From CAVWGP01 sp963754645 (GTDB taxonomy: Bacteria; Pseudomonadota; Alphaproteobacteria; Bin65), in contig CAVWGP010000011.1 of NCBI GenBank assembly GCA_963754645.1, positions 310,001-374,000 of the forward strand: a stretch of DNA of 64,000 nucleotides, written 5' to 3'. Each line of letters starts with the position of its first letter. Positions within the stretch are counted from its first letter, which is position 1. This document shows positions 42,977 through 52,125 of the stretch, in pieces. Both the position numbers and the translations under genes were made by a program. The notes beneath the pieces are model-generated. The model was given only the letters and a program-made list of their open reading frames with translations. It was not told the DNA's origin and did not search any database.

Positions 42977-44245
42977 ATGTCGTCGCCGCGTCGGATCGCT
43001 GTTCTCGGCCTGGGCTATGTCGGCCTGCCGCTCGCCATCGGTTTGGCCCGGCACTATCCGCTGACCGGCTACGACCTCGACGCGGCGCGGGTCGAGCAGC
43101 TCAAGCGCGGCCACGACCGCACCCGCGAAGTCGGCGAAGCCGCGTTGCGCGGCACAACGGCACGGCTTTCCGCCGACGAGGCGGCATTGAAGGGCGCCGA
43201 TTTCTACATCATCACGGTGCCGACGCCCGTCGACGCGCGAAACACGCCCGATCTCGGTGCCGTCGAGGGCGCGTGCCGCGCCATCGGGCGCCATATGGCG
43301 CGCGGCGCCACGGTCGTGCTCGAAAGCACGGTCTATCCCGGCGTCACCGAAGAGGTGTGCGGCCTGTTGCTGGCCCGCACTTCTGGCCTCAAGGCGGGCA
43401 GCGATTTTTTTCTCGGCTATTCGCCCGAGCGCATGAATCCCGGCGACACGGCGCACGGCCTCGAGCGCATCACCAAGGTCGTTGCCGGCGAAACGCCCGC
43501 CGTCGCCGCCATGCTCGCGGAAATTTACGGCAAGGTCGCGAACGGCAATGTTTTCGTGGCGCGCGATATCCGCACCGCCGAGGCGGCCAAGGTGATCGAA
43601 AATGCGCAGCGCGACATCAACATCGCCTTCATCAACGAAGTCACCCAGATTTTCGGCAAAATGGGTATTTCGATCTACGACGTGCTCGACGCGGCGCGCA
43701 CCAAGTGGAATTTTCTCAATTTCGTGCCCGGCCTGGTCGGCGGGCATTGCATCGGCGTCGATCCCTACTATCTCGCGCACAAGGCGCAAACGATCGGCCA
43801 CGATCCCAAGGTGATCCTGTCCGGCCGCGAAATCAACGACGGCATGGGCGCCTATATCGCGGACCGCATTCATGCCGCGATGGGCGGCGTGGGGCGGGTC
43901 TTGGTGCTCGGACTCACGTTCAAGGAAAACATTCCCGACCTGCGCAATTCCAAGGTCATCGACATCGTCCGGCGCATGGCGAGCCACGGCCACAGCGTGA
44001 CGGTCCACGATGCCTTCGCCGATGCCGCCGAGGCCCGCGCCCACTATGACGTGGATCTGGCGCCCGATCTCCGCGCGCTGGCCGGATTCGATGCCGTGAT
44101 CGGCGCCGTCGCGCACGCGCCCTATGTCGCCTTCGCCGCCGCCGATTTCGCGCGCCTCGCGAGGCGCGGCGGGCTGGTTGCCGACGTCAAAGGCCTGTGG
44201 CGCGCGCAGCAGATGCCGGACGGTATCCGGCGCTGGATGCTGTAA
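42977..44245 (+). CDS. UDP-sugar 6-dehydrogenase (WbpA/TviB-type)
   Basis: A 422-residue nucleotide-sugar dehydrogenase: GLGYVG (residues 11-16), the PERMNPGD motif typical of UDP-HexNAc dehydrogenases, and catalytic Cys258 in GGHCIGVDPYYLAHK. It oxidises UDP-GlcNAc or UDP-GalNAc at C6 to the uronic acid. The ATG at 42977 is preferred to a TTG two codons before. It supplies sugar for the divergent glycan genes. Confidence 0.92.
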   Translation: MSSPRRIAVLGLGYVGLPLAIGLARHYPLTGYDLDAARVEQLKRGHDRTREVGEAALRGTTARLSADEAALKGADFYIITVPTPVDARNTPDLGAVEGACRAIGRHMARGATVVLESTVYPGVTEEVCGLLLARTSGLKAGSDFFLGYSPERMNPGDTAHGLERITKVVAGETPAVAAMLAEIYGKVANGNVFVARDIRTAEAAKVIENAQRDINIAFINEVTQIFGKMGISIYDVLDAARTKWNFLNFVPGLVGGHCIGVDPYYLAHKAQTIGHDPKVILSGREINDGMGAYIADRIHAAMGGVGRVLVLGLTFKENIPDLRNSKVIDIVRRMASHGHSVTVHDAFADAAEARAHYDVDLAPDLRALAGFDAVIGAVAHAPYVAFAAADFARLARRGGLVADVKGLWRAQQMPDGIRRWML

Positions 44246-44258
44246 GCGTGCCGTCCCG

Positions 44259-44747
44259 TCAAAAATAGGCGATGAGCCGGCCGCAGGCGGCGGTTGCGAG
44301 CCAGCACACGAGCGACAGCGCCGCCTGCGCGCGGCCGAGCGCCGGACCTTCGGTGTCCCAATGTTCCAGCCGTTTGCGCCACAGCAAGTTGAACGCCGCC
44401 GCATTGACGATGCCGACGGCGATGAGCGCCGCCTTGATGCGCAGAACCGGATTGCCCCACAGCGGCCGCGCATCCGCGGCGAACAGCGCGGTGCCGCTGA
44501 CGACCATCAGGACAAATCCGGCGATGGCCAGCGGCTTCAAGACGGCATTCGCGGCTTGCGCGGGCACCGCGCGCCCGAACCGCAACAGCCGCAGATCGAG
44601 CGCGACCATCGAGCCGACCAGCAAGATCAAGCCCAGAATGTGCAGGAGATTGGCGATCGGGTAGAGCACGACGGAATCGCGCATCAAGTTGCCGAGGGCC
44701 GAGCCCTCCAGCGCCGCCGCCCAGGCCGGTCCGCTGCTGTGCTCCAC
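44259..44747 (-). CDS. Small integral membrane protein (DUF6644-like)
   Basis: A 162-residue protein with four helices: LYPIANLLHILGLILLVGSM, LAIAGFVLMVVSGTALFAAD, IKAALIAVGIVNAAAFNLL and LVCWLATAACGRLIAYF. It looks like the DUF6644 family, which commonly follows a small exported DUF6152 protein as here. A His in LLHILG could bind heme or copper. Function unknown. Confidence 0.7.
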   Translation of the reverse strand: MEHSSGPAWAAALEGSALGNLMRDSVVLYPIANLLHILGLILLVGSMVALDLRLLRFGRAVPAQAANAVLKPLAIAGFVLMVVSGTALFAADARPLWGNPVLRIKAALIAVGIVNAAAFNLLWRKRLEHWDTEGPALGRAQAALSLVCWLATAACGRLIAYF

Positions 44748-45091
44748 TAGCGCAGCTCGTAAACGGCGCCTTCGAAAGTGATGCGTTCGGCGCGCAGCTC
44801 ATTGGGCGTGACGCGCGAGGGATAGCCCTCGACGCCGACGACCTTGCCGACCGTCAGTTTTTCCCGCGGCAGATTGCGGTTCTGCATGCGAAATGGCGGC
44901 GCCAAAGTGATCGTCCAGTTTTTTCCCTGATACGCGACGACGATCTCGCCATGCGGATTCTCATACTTCACTTCGAGAATCGCCGACTGGAATTTGAGGA
45001 CGTTGTTGGAGTCGTAGCTGCCCCATCCGTGATGCGCCGCCACGGGCGCCGCCGCGATGCAGGCCGCTAGAATCGTTCCGGTTCGAAACAT
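44747..45091 (-). CDS. Exported DUF6152-like protein
   Basis: A 114-residue protein with a signal peptide (MFRTGTILAACIAAAPVAA) followed directly by HHGWGSYD, a His-rich mature start, then strands ILEVKYENPHGEIVVAYQGK. It overlaps the next gene by one base, a typical DUF6152-DUF6644 pair of unknown role; periplasmic copper or metal binding is a guess from the His motif. Confidence 0.75.
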   Translation of the reverse strand: MFRTGTILAACIAAAPVAAHHGWGSYDSNNVLKFQSAILEVKYENPHGEIVVAYQGKNWTITLAPPFRMQNRNLPREKLTVGKVVGVEGYPSRVTPNELRAERITFEGAVYELR

Positions 45092-45103
45092 GGTGCCGCT
45101 CCT

Positions 45104-45892
45104 TCAGGTTTTGAAATCGACGACGACGGGAACGTGATCCGAGGCCTGCTGCCAATCGCGCGCATCCTTGAGCACGGCCGCGCCTTTCAAGGCGGGGACC
45201 AGATCGGGCGTGACCCAGACATGATCGAGGCGCCGGCCGCGATCGGCGGCGCGCCAATCGCGCGCGCGGTAGCTCCACCACGAATACAGCTTTTCCGCCG
45301 GCGGCACAAAATGGCGGACGGCGTCGACGAATCGATGCGCGCGCTGCAGCTGGCCGAGAAGATCGACCTCGATCGGCGTGTGGCTCACCACATCAAGGAG
45401 CTGCTTGTGCGACCACACATCGGTTTCGAGCGGCGCCACGTTGAGATCGCCGACCAAAATGCGCTTTTTGGCTTTGCCGCGGCCCTTCCACCAATTGATC
45501 TGTTCCTTGAGGAACTGCAGCTTGTGCGCGAATTTTTCGTTCTCGTCGGGATCGGGCACGTCGCCGCCGGCCGGGATGTAGAGGTTGTGCAATTCGATGC
45601 CGCCGGGCAATCCGACATGGACATGGCGGCAATCTTCCTTGCCGCACCAGTGAATGTGTCCGGGCTTGGCGATGGGCAGGCGCGAGAGGATGGCGACGCC
45701 GTGATACCCCTTCATGCCGACAAAGGCCTGATGCGCAAAGCCGAGCTTGGCGAGCGCCTCGCGCGGGAACAACTCGTCGGGCACTTTGGTTTCCTGCAGG
45801 CACAGCACATCGGGCGACCAGTCGCGCGCGAGCCGCGCCACGAGATCGATCCGCAGCCGAACCGAATTTATGTTCCAGGTGATGAGGCGCAT
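45104..45892 (-). CDS. xth: Exodeoxyribonuclease III
   Basis: A 262-residue AP endonuclease/exonuclease of the Xth family: MRLITWNINSVRLRIDLV, catalytic Glu in CLQETKV, GDLNVAPLE with the metal ligand, RLDHVWVTPDL and SDHVPVVVD at the end. It cuts abasic DNA and removes 3' blocks. ATG 45892 fits the family N-terminus. Close to LolA-like and FtsK genes, a common alphaproteobacterial neighbourhood. Confidence 0.95.
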   Translation of the reverse strand: MRLITWNINSVRLRIDLVARLARDWSPDVLCLQETKVPDELFPREALAKLGFAHQAFVGMKGYHGVAILSRLPIAKPGHIHWCGKEDCRHVHVGLPGGIELHNLYIPAGGDVPDPDENEKFAHKLQFLKEQINWWKGRGKAKKRILVGDLNVAPLETDVWSHKQLLDVVSHTPIEVDLLGQLQRAHRFVDAVRHFVPPAEKLYSWWSYRARDWRAADRGRRLDHVWVTPDLVPALKGAAVLKDARDWQQASDHVPVVVDFKT

Positions 45893-46159
45893 GTCGAGCC
45901 GAAGCAGCACCGCCTCATAGCCCCCGGCCCGCGACGACACAAGGCGCCAAAATGAGAGGCGCGCGGCGATGGGGTCGCCGCGCGCCAATGAAGCGCCGTT
46001 GACGGGCCTGCTTCACGGGAGGGGGAGACCGATCGCAGGCCGCCTCGGACGGAGAGGGCCGAAGCCGCTTCTGCCGATCCATATGGTAAAGCGCCGGACC
46101 GGCTTCAACGGGCGTCACACAAGTGTGAGACGCGCGAAAATGCCACGAAATTCAATGGG

Positions 46160-47008
46160 TCAGGACGATAGGTGGGCGCGGTTCCGGGCCCGCGAGCGCG
46201 CCCGGCACGCATCGCCGAAGGCGCCGAAGAGGGCGCGGCTCAATCGGTTTTCGGTGCATTGCCATTCCGCGTGCCATTGCACGCCGAGCGCGAAGTTGCG
46301 CGCGGTCTTGACCGTGACGGCTTCGATCAAGCCATCGGGCGCGGTCGCTTCGACCTGCAAAGCCGGCGCCAAACGATCGATGCCTTGGGCATGCAGCGAG
46401 TTGACCATGATCTCGGCGGCGCCGCCGGCGAATTCGGCCAGCATGCCGCCGGCGCGCAGCGCCACCGGATGCACCGGCGCGTAGCGCTCATCCCATGGCT
46501 TCGATTTATCCGAACGATGATCGCGCTTGCCCGACACTTCCCACAGCCGCTGATGCAGCGTTCCGCCCAGGGCGACATTGAGTTCCTGGATGCCGCGGCA
46601 GATGGCGAGCAGCGGCACGCCATCGCGCACCGCCATGCGGATCAGCGGCAAGGTCGTGCCGTCGCGCTGCGGATCGTGCAGCGTGCCTTCGACGCTGGGC
46701 GTTCCGTCGTAATGATGCGGCTCGACATTGGAGGGGCTGCCGGTCAGCAACAAGCCATCGATCCGGGCGAGCAAAGCGTGCAGCTCGGCGTCGCTGACAA
46801 CGGTGCCGCCGAGCGCGGGAATTTGCACCGGAATGGCGCCGGCGCCTTCCGACACCGCGCGCAGATAGCGCTCGCCGGTCCAATGGCCCGGAAAAACGTC
46901 ATAAACGCGCCGGCAAGCGGTGACGCCGACAAGGGCGAACGGCATGGCGCCATCGGCGCGCGACGGTTGCGGTATCTCGTTCAAGCTGGCCGATCCTTGC
47001 TGAACCAT
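46160..47008 (-). CDS. Class I glutamine amidotransferase-like peptidase C26 (PuuD-like)
   Basis: A 282-residue protein. The nucleophile Cys is in LLAICRGIQELNVALGG, the His/Glu pair is in VQWHAEWQ, and LLTGSPSNVEPHHYDG is the family's substrate loop. PuuD-type enzymes hydrolyse gamma-glutamyl-GABA in putrescine breakdown. The substrate here is inferred; no polyamine genes adjoin. It is divergent from the fatty-acid hydroxylase gene. Confidence 0.88.
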   Translation of the reverse strand: MVQQGSASLNEIPQPSRADGAMPFALVGVTACRRVYDVFPGHWTGERYLRAVSEGAGAIPVQIPALGGTVVSDAELHALLARIDGLLLTGSPSNVEPHHYDGTPSVEGTLHDPQRDGTTLPLIRMAVRDGVPLLAICRGIQELNVALGGTLHQRLWEVSGKRDHRSDKSKPWDERYAPVHPVALRAGGMLAEFAGGAAEIMVNSLHAQGIDRLAPALQVEATAPDGLIEAVTVKTARNFALGVQWHAEWQCTENRLSRALFGAFGDACRARSRARNRAHLSS

Positions 47009-47038
47009 TGATTGGTATTACGTTGCGACCGCCATTAT

Positions 47039-47833
47039 ATGTGCCAAATGCTAGAATTTGTTAACGTCCTTGTCGCCTGGAAACTCGCCATCGTGTTCGG
47101 CTGGCTCGCCGCGTTGTTCCTGGCCGAGCGGCTGCTGCCCGCGGTTTCATCGGGCCATGGTTGGTTCGGCGATCCGCCGCGCATCGGGCGCAACATCGCG
47201 ATTTGGGCGGTCACGGCCGCGCTCTCCTTCTTGATCGTTTTGCCGTTTTCGGCCTGGGTCGCGGGCCAGCCGCTGTGGTCGCGGCCGGCTTGGCTGGCGG
47301 GCTGGGGCGGGCTTGCCTTCGACCTCATCCTGCTCGATTGCTGGATCTATTGGTGGCACCGGGCCAATCACAAGGTGCCGCTGCTGTGGCGCTTCCACCA
47401 AGTCCATCACCGCGACCGCTTCCTCGACGTTACTTCGCAGATGCGGTTTCATATCGGCGAAGTGGCCCTGTCCGCCATCGTCCGGGCGGTTGTGCTGTTG
47501 GCCTTTGCCGTGCCGTTTTCGTCGGTGATCGTGTTCGAAATCGCCTTGCAGGCGGTGACGATTTTTCACCACTCCAATTTGCGCGTGGCGCCGTGGCTCG
47601 AGCGGCCGCTTTCGTGGTTCATCACGACGCCCTCGATCCACTGGGTGCATCATCACCGAGTTCAGCGCGACACCGATTCCAACTATTCGACGATTTTCAG
47701 TTGGTGGGACCGGCTGTTCGGTTCGCGCAGCCCAACCTTGCGGGCGGCCAATATGCCGATCGGTGTCGAAGGTCAGACGGACGCCGATGTAATTTCACTT
47801 TTTGTTCTGCCATTCCGCCTTAAAGGGGCCTGA
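47039..47833 (+). CDS. Fatty acid hydroxylase/sterol desaturase family protein
   Basis: A 264-residue membrane protein with the diiron His clusters HRANH, HQVHH and the final HWVHHHRVQRDTDSNYS. It has four to five helices. The family hydroxylates lipids, carotenoids or sterols. The ATG at 47039 is chosen over a TTG upstream; a second in-frame ATG lies at 47048. Its stop codon falls inside a REP sequence (47820-47838), so the last two or three residues are repeat-encoded. Confidence 0.88.
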   Translation: MCQMLEFVNVLVAWKLAIVFGWLAALFLAERLLPAVSSGHGWFGDPPRIGRNIAIWAVTAALSFLIVLPFSAWVAGQPLWSRPAWLAGWGGLAFDLILLDCWIYWWHRANHKVPLLWRFHQVHHRDRFLDVTSQMRFHIGEVALSAIVRAVVLLAFAVPFSSVIVFEIALQAVTIFHHSNLRVAPWLERPLSWFITTPSIHWVHHHRVQRDTDSNYSTIFSWWDRLFGSRSPTLRAANMPIGVEGQTDADVISLFVLPFRLKGA

Positions 47834-47859
47834 CCCCACATTTAAGGGGCCTGGCCCCT
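47820..47859. repeat. REP-like palindromes, left of the RAYT
   Basis: Two direct copies of a short palindromic unit: TTAAAGGGGCCTGACCCCA and TTTAAGGGGCCTGGCCCCT. The first contains the stop of the hydroxylase gene, the second the end of the RAYT gene. The same unit recurs at 48547-48586. Confidence 0.75.
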
Positions 47860-48534
47860 CAGAGGGCGTTCCAGGTTTGGCCGGACTTCGGCCCCGCGTT
47901 TGCCGTACTGGCTGGCAAATTCGCGCGAGCCGAGAATTGCGCGCCGGTTGAGTTTCTTGCCCCATTCGGCAATGTTGGCCGAATATTTCAAGCTTTCCGC
48001 CATGTCGGTGCGCCAGGCGGCTTGCGCGTCCTGCAGTTTCGCGCCGAATGGGCCGACGAGCCAGCCGATATCCAAATAGTTCGGCGGCTCTGCCGCTCCA
48101 GCCGTGAAGCGGTAGCTGCTCCAGCGCCAAGTGGCCGGGTCCTTCGCCAGCCCAGACAAAACGGGGCTGAAAATTATGTAGCGCATCAGCGCGACGATAT
48201 AGCGATCCGGTTCAACCAGAATGGCCTTGTAGCGCCCGCTAAAGACGCGGCCCTGCCGACCGTGGCGCCGGTTAAAGGCCTCCGTGTAGCGCCCGCCCAG
48301 AAACTGCATTCCTTGCGACAGGGTTGCGCGCTCGGTGCGGATGACGAGGTGAAATTCTTTCGCCAATAGGCAATAGCCGAGGCAGCGCCAATCGTTTGCG
48401 GCGGCGGTTTCGGCGAGAATTTGGAGAAATTGCTCGGCATCGGCTGGCGACTGGAACAGCAGCTGTTCGTCGGCGCGCCGATTGGCGATGTAGTAGACAG
48501 CGCCAGGCCGTTCGATGCGTTGCGGCCGAGGCAT
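47842..48534 (-). CDS. REP-associated tyrosine transposase (RAYT), degenerate
   Basis: A 230-residue Y1-type (IS200-like) transposase of the RAYT group: MPRPQRIERPGAVYYIANRR, MQFLGGRYTEAFNRRHGRQG, VFSGRYKAILVEPDRYIVAL and WRWSSYRFTAG are family signatures. The HUH motif reads KEFHLVI where family members have NHxHLLV, so the first His is a Glu; the RY-IIFSPV motif with the Tyr is retained. Loss of a metal ligand suggests an inactive enzyme. It is flanked by REP copies on both sides (47820-47859, 48547-48586), as in a REPtron. Confidence 0.85.
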   Translation of the reverse strand: MPRPQRIERPGAVYYIANRRADEQLLFQSPADAEQFLQILAETAAANDWRCLGYCLLAKEFHLVIRTERATLSQGMQFLGGRYTEAFNRRHGRQGRVFSGRYKAILVEPDRYIVALMRYIIFSPVLSGLAKDPATWRWSSYRFTAGAAEPPNYLDIGWLVGPFGAKLQDAQAAWRTDMAESLKYSANIAEWGKKLNRRAILGSREFASQYGKRGAEVRPNLERPLRGQAP

Positions 48535-48546
48535 GGGCGCTCCAGC

Positions 48547-48586
48547 TAAGGGGTCAGGCCCCTTAATATAAGGGGCCTGACCCCTT
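48547..48586. repeat. REP-like palindromes, right of the RAYT
   Basis: TAAGGGGTCAGGCCCCTTA at 48547-48565 and TAAGGGGCCTGACCCCTT at 48569-48586, in opposite orientation and 3 bases apart, forming one larger hairpin. They share the unit found at 47820-47859. The LolA-like gene ends 12 bases beyond. Confidence 0.75.
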
Positions 48587-48597
48587 GCGTGAAGGGC

Positions 48598-49320
48598 TCA
48601 ATCGCATTTGGCGACATAGCCGAACAAGGAGGGGTCGAGCGGCGTCCCGACCTGGGTATTTTCGAAGGTCACTTGCGTGGCCTTGCCCTGATGATCGATC
48701 ACCGTCCAGCCCGTCAGCTGGAACGGATTGATCTGGAATATCAGGTTGATCGAGCCCTTATCGGTCGCTTTCGTTTCGACGATGCGGACCGAGAGCCAGC
48801 GGTTCTGCCGCTTGACTTCGCTGACCGAAAGGTCGCCGGAAAGCTGGATCGATTCCTGGATCAGAATGCCGGCCGGCGTCGAACGCAGCGGCAAATATTG
48901 CGGCTCCTTGACCTTGCAGTCTTCGACGATGAGCCATTGCGGCGTGGCAAAAATCCGCAGCTTGACCGGCGGGCGATATTCGACGCGCAGCCGGCCGGGG
49001 CGGGATATGTAGATCGTGCCCTTGGCCACCGCGCCGTTGGGCGCGATCTGCGTGAAATCGGTGCGCATGGTGCGGATCGAGTTGATGTAGGCCTCGACGC
49101 GGATCACGTCCTGCTTCTCGCTCTCGGTGAGTGCGTGGGCGGGCGAAGCGGCGAGGCAGACAACGACGATAGCCTCGGCAATTTGACGGGTTCCATGCAG
49201 AACGCGGGTGCGCGCGGCGTTGTCGCGGGCCGGATAGCCGGCGCGCGTGTTTCTAGGCCCGCCTACGGCGGGCACCTCAGCATGAGGAATATTTTTTGTG
49301 CCAGATAAATATTGCCTCAT
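48598..49320 (-). CDS. LolA-like outer-membrane carrier protein, start region disrupted
   Basis: A LolA-type periplasmic protein: after a signal-like stretch (AEAIVVVCLAASPAHA) comes VEAYINSIRTMRTDFTQIAP and the half-barrel pattern GRLRVEYRPPVKLRIFATPQ, ending VFENT-like QVTFENTQVGTPLDPSLFGY. No ATG, GTG or TTG lies just before the signal peptide in frame. The nearest are a GTG at 49275 and an ATG at 49320, both inside a palindromic repeat, and another ATG at 49413. The coordinates use 49320. It lies 12 bases after the right REP pair. Transfer of lipoproteins to the outer membrane is the family role. Confidence 0.75.
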   Translation of the reverse strand: MRQYLSGTKNIPHAEVPAVGGPRNTRAGYPARDNAARTRVLHGTRQIAEAIVVVCLAASPAHALTESEKQDVIRVEAYINSIRTMRTDFTQIAPNGAVAKGTIYISRPGRLRVEYRPPVKLRIFATPQWLIVEDCKVKEPQYLPLRSTPAGILIQESIQLSGDLSVSEVKRQNRWLSVRIVETKATDKGSINLIFQINPFQLTGWTVIDHQGKATQVTFENTQVGTPLDPSLFGYVAKCD

Positions 49321-49351
49321 CCTGAGGCGCGGCGCGCAGCGCCGCCTCGAA
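49275..49351. repeat. Alphaproteobacterial CCTCATCCTGAGG-type repeat
   Basis: The core arms CCTCAGCATGAGGAATATT (49275-49293) and AATATTGCCTCATCCTGAGG (49308-49327) are near-inverse copies around a short loop. CGCGGCGCGCAGCGCCGCCTC follows and completes the pattern of the well-known intergenic repeat of this class. It lies at the 5' end of the LolA-like gene. Confidence 0.75.
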
Positions 49352-49463
49352 GGACGCACGGAGCGAATGCAAGGAGGGAAGAACGCGAAAAACGGATGGA
49401 TGGTCCGAGTCATAGCAATCCTGTTCTGATTTTTGCTAAGGCAGAGCCGCAAGCAACGGATTA

Positions 49464-51941
49464 TCACCGGCCGAGAATTTCGCGCTTGCCGGCGTGATTG
49501 GCGGGGCTGACGATGCCTTCCTCTTCCATGCGTTCGACCAGCCGCGCGGCGCGGTTGTAGCCGATCTGCAGGCGGCGCTGGATGAAGCTGGTCGAGGCCT
49601 TGCCGTCGCGCAGCACGATTTCGATCGCTTGGCGATAAAGCCCATCGTCCTCGCCGCCTTCCTCGCCGCCCGGCAGGCCGAAGGCGCCGTCTTCTTCCTC
49701 GTCCGCCGTGATTTGCTCGACATAGGAAGGCTGGCCCTGCGCTTTCAAGTGCGCGACCACTTTGGCAACTTCGGTTTCCGACACATAGGGCCCGTGGACG
49801 CGCGTGATGCGCCCGCCGCCGGCCATGAACAGCATGTCGCCCTGGCCGAGCAATTGCTCGGCACCCTGCTCGCCGAGGATGGTGCGGCTGTCGATCTTCG
49901 ACGTGACCTGGAACGAGACGCGTGTCGGGAAATTGGCCTTGATCGTGCCGGTGATGACGTCGACCGAGGGCCGCTGCGTCGCCATGATGAGATGAATGCC
50001 GGCGGCGCGCGCCATCTGCGCCAGGCGCTGCACCGCGGCTTCGATGTCCTTGCCGGCGACCATCATCAGATCGGCCATTTCATCGACGATGACGACGATG
50101 AGCGGCAGGCTTTCGAGCTGAACCGGCTTTTCTTCGAACACGGCTTCGCCGTTTTCGGCGACGCCGGTCTGCACCCGCTCGGTGACCGGCTTGCCGCTGG
50201 CCAGCAATTCCTCGACGCGTTGGTTGAAGCCATCGACGTTGCGCACGCTGAGCTTCGACATGGCGAGGTAACGCCGTTCCATTTCGCGCACCGCCCAGCG
50301 CAGCGCCACGATCGCCTTCTTGGGATCGGTGACGACGGGCGCCAGGAGCTGCGGAATGCCATCGTAGATCGATAGTTCCAGCATCTTCGGATCGACCATG
50401 ATGAACTTGCAGCGATCGGGCGGCAGCCGGTAGAGCAGCGACAGGATCATCGTGTTGATGCCCACCGACTTGCCCGAGCCGGTGGTGCCGGCGATGAGCA
50501 GATGCGGCATGCGCGCGAGATCGGCGATCACCGGCGCGCCGCTGATATCCTTGCCGAGCACGAGCGGCAGCGCCGCCGGCGCCGCTTCGTATTGCTGCGA
50601 GGCGACAAGCTCGCGCAGATAGACGATCTCGCGGTGGCTGTTGGGCAGCTCGATGCCGATCACGTTGCGGCCCGGGATCACGGCGACGCGCGCCGCGACC
50701 GCGCTCATCGAGCGCGCGATGTCGTCGGCGAGATTGATGACGCGCGACGATTTGATGCCGGGCGCGGGCTCGAGTTCATACAGCGTCACCACCGGGCCCG
50801 GGCGCACTTTCATGATCTTGCCCTTGATGCCGAAATCGTCGAGCACGGTTTCGAGGTAGCGCGCGTTCTCGGCGAGCGCGGCCTCGTCGGTCTGCATCGC
50901 GGCCTGGCGCGGCGGCTTCTGCAGCAGATCGGCCGGCGGCAGCTCGAAACTTTCCGGATCGAGCAACAATTTGCGTTGCCGGCGCTCCTCCTCGAGCTTG
51001 CCCGCGGCCGGCCGCCGCGCCGGCGGCGCCACGATCGGCACCGGATGGCGCAGCGCCTTCTTGCGCATCAGCGCCGAGCTTGGCTGGACCGGCGCCGGCG
51101 CTTCGGCCTCCGGCTCCGCCTCGGACGAAACGATCGGATCGCGCTCGATCATCGGCGACGCCAGACTGGGCGTACGACGGAAATCACGATCCGGCGCCGG
51201 CGCCGCCGACGGGCTGCGGCGCAGCGCGGCATAGGACTGCGCGATGAAGCGCCAAACGGCGGCAGCGGCATAGGCCAAGGCGTGCACCAGCGCGGCGGCG
51301 GCCCACCAGCAGGCGCCGATGAAACGGAGCCAGCCTTGGCGCGCGATGCCGAGCGCGAGGCTCAGCGCGGCGGCGGCGAGCAGGGCGGCGCACAGCGCCA
51401 AGACCCATTCCGGCGTGTCGAATCCGGCGCGGCCGAGCGCTTCGATCGTGGCGCCGAACATGGCGCGGCCGGCGATGCCGCCGGCGCTGCTTTCGACCGG
51501 CCATTTGGTCGCCGGCAGCGCCGCTGCCAGCGTCAAGCAGGCGAGCAGCGCGAAGGGCGGGAGCGCCAAGAGCCGCCAGGGCGAGTCGCGCGGCTCGGGC
51601 AGGGCCATGAGGCGCGCGCTCCAAACGCCAAGCACGAGCGCGGTTGCCAACGCGCCGAAACCGAGCCATTGCCACAGCAGGTCGCTGACATAGGCGCCGG
51701 GCCGGCCGACGAGATTGCGCGGCAAGGCGCTGGTCGCGTGATTCCATGACGGATCGGCGCGATGATAGCTGAGCAAAGCCACCGCGAGGACAATGCACAA
51801 GATGACGATGGCAAAGCCGACGATCTGGCGCACGCGGCGCCGGCCAAGCTCGCTCCATTCGCGCGGCAAAAGCCGGAAGCCCTCGCTCGCCTTGGCCCGC
51901 CGCCGTGTTCCGGCACCGCTCACTGCCGCCCGCCCGCTCAT
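49464..51941 (-). CDS. ftsK: DNA translocase FtsK
   Basis: An 825-residue FtsK/SpoIIIE motor. N-terminal membrane helices (VGFAIVILCIVLAVALLSY and three more) precede a Pro-rich linker. The motor has Walker A GTTGSGKS near residue 484 and Walker B VIVDEMADL near 614. The C-terminal gamma winged helix (STSFIQRRLQIGYNRAARLV) reads KOPS signals. It pumps sister chromosomes at the septum and activates XerCD. The linker is short compared with enterobacterial FtsK. ATG 51941 follows AGGTGG; a GTG lies two codons upstream. Confidence 0.96.
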   Translation of the reverse strand: MSGRAAVSGAGTRRRAKASEGFRLLPREWSELGRRRVRQIVGFAIVILCIVLAVALLSYHRADPSWNHATSALPRNLVGRPGAYVSDLLWQWLGFGALATALVLGVWSARLMALPEPRDSPWRLLALPPFALLACLTLAAALPATKWPVESSAGGIAGRAMFGATIEALGRAGFDTPEWVLALCAALLAAAALSLALGIARQGWLRFIGACWWAAAALVHALAYAAAAVWRFIAQSYAALRRSPSAAPAPDRDFRRTPSLASPMIERDPIVSSEAEPEAEAPAPVQPSSALMRKKALRHPVPIVAPPARRPAAGKLEEERRQRKLLLDPESFELPPADLLQKPPRQAAMQTDEAALAENARYLETVLDDFGIKGKIMKVRPGPVVTLYELEPAPGIKSSRVINLADDIARSMSAVAARVAVIPGRNVIGIELPNSHREIVYLRELVASQQYEAAPAALPLVLGKDISGAPVIADLARMPHLLIAGTTGSGKSVGINTMILSLLYRLPPDRCKFIMVDPKMLELSIYDGIPQLLAPVVTDPKKAIVALRWAVREMERRYLAMSKLSVRNVDGFNQRVEELLASGKPVTERVQTGVAENGEAVFEEKPVQLESLPLIVVIVDEMADLMMVAGKDIEAAVQRLAQMARAAGIHLIMATQRPSVDVITGTIKANFPTRVSFQVTSKIDSRTILGEQGAEQLLGQGDMLFMAGGGRITRVHGPYVSETEVAKVVAHLKAQGQPSYVEQITADEEEDGAFGLPGGEEGGEDDGLYRQAIEIVLRDGKASTSFIQRRLQIGYNRAARLVERMEEEGIVSPANHAGKREILGR

Positions 51942-52125
51942 GCCCACCTATCCCCATTATTCCGGCAATTCCCAGTCCCTCAGCCGCTGATACGGGGAGA
52001 CCGGGGCAAAACAATGACGCTAGTATAGCATTTGTTCTGACCACCTACAGTATATAGGGGCCAAGGTTCGGGCCCTACACAAGAATACGACGGCCGCCGC
52101 TTAGGAATGGTTAACAACAATCATC

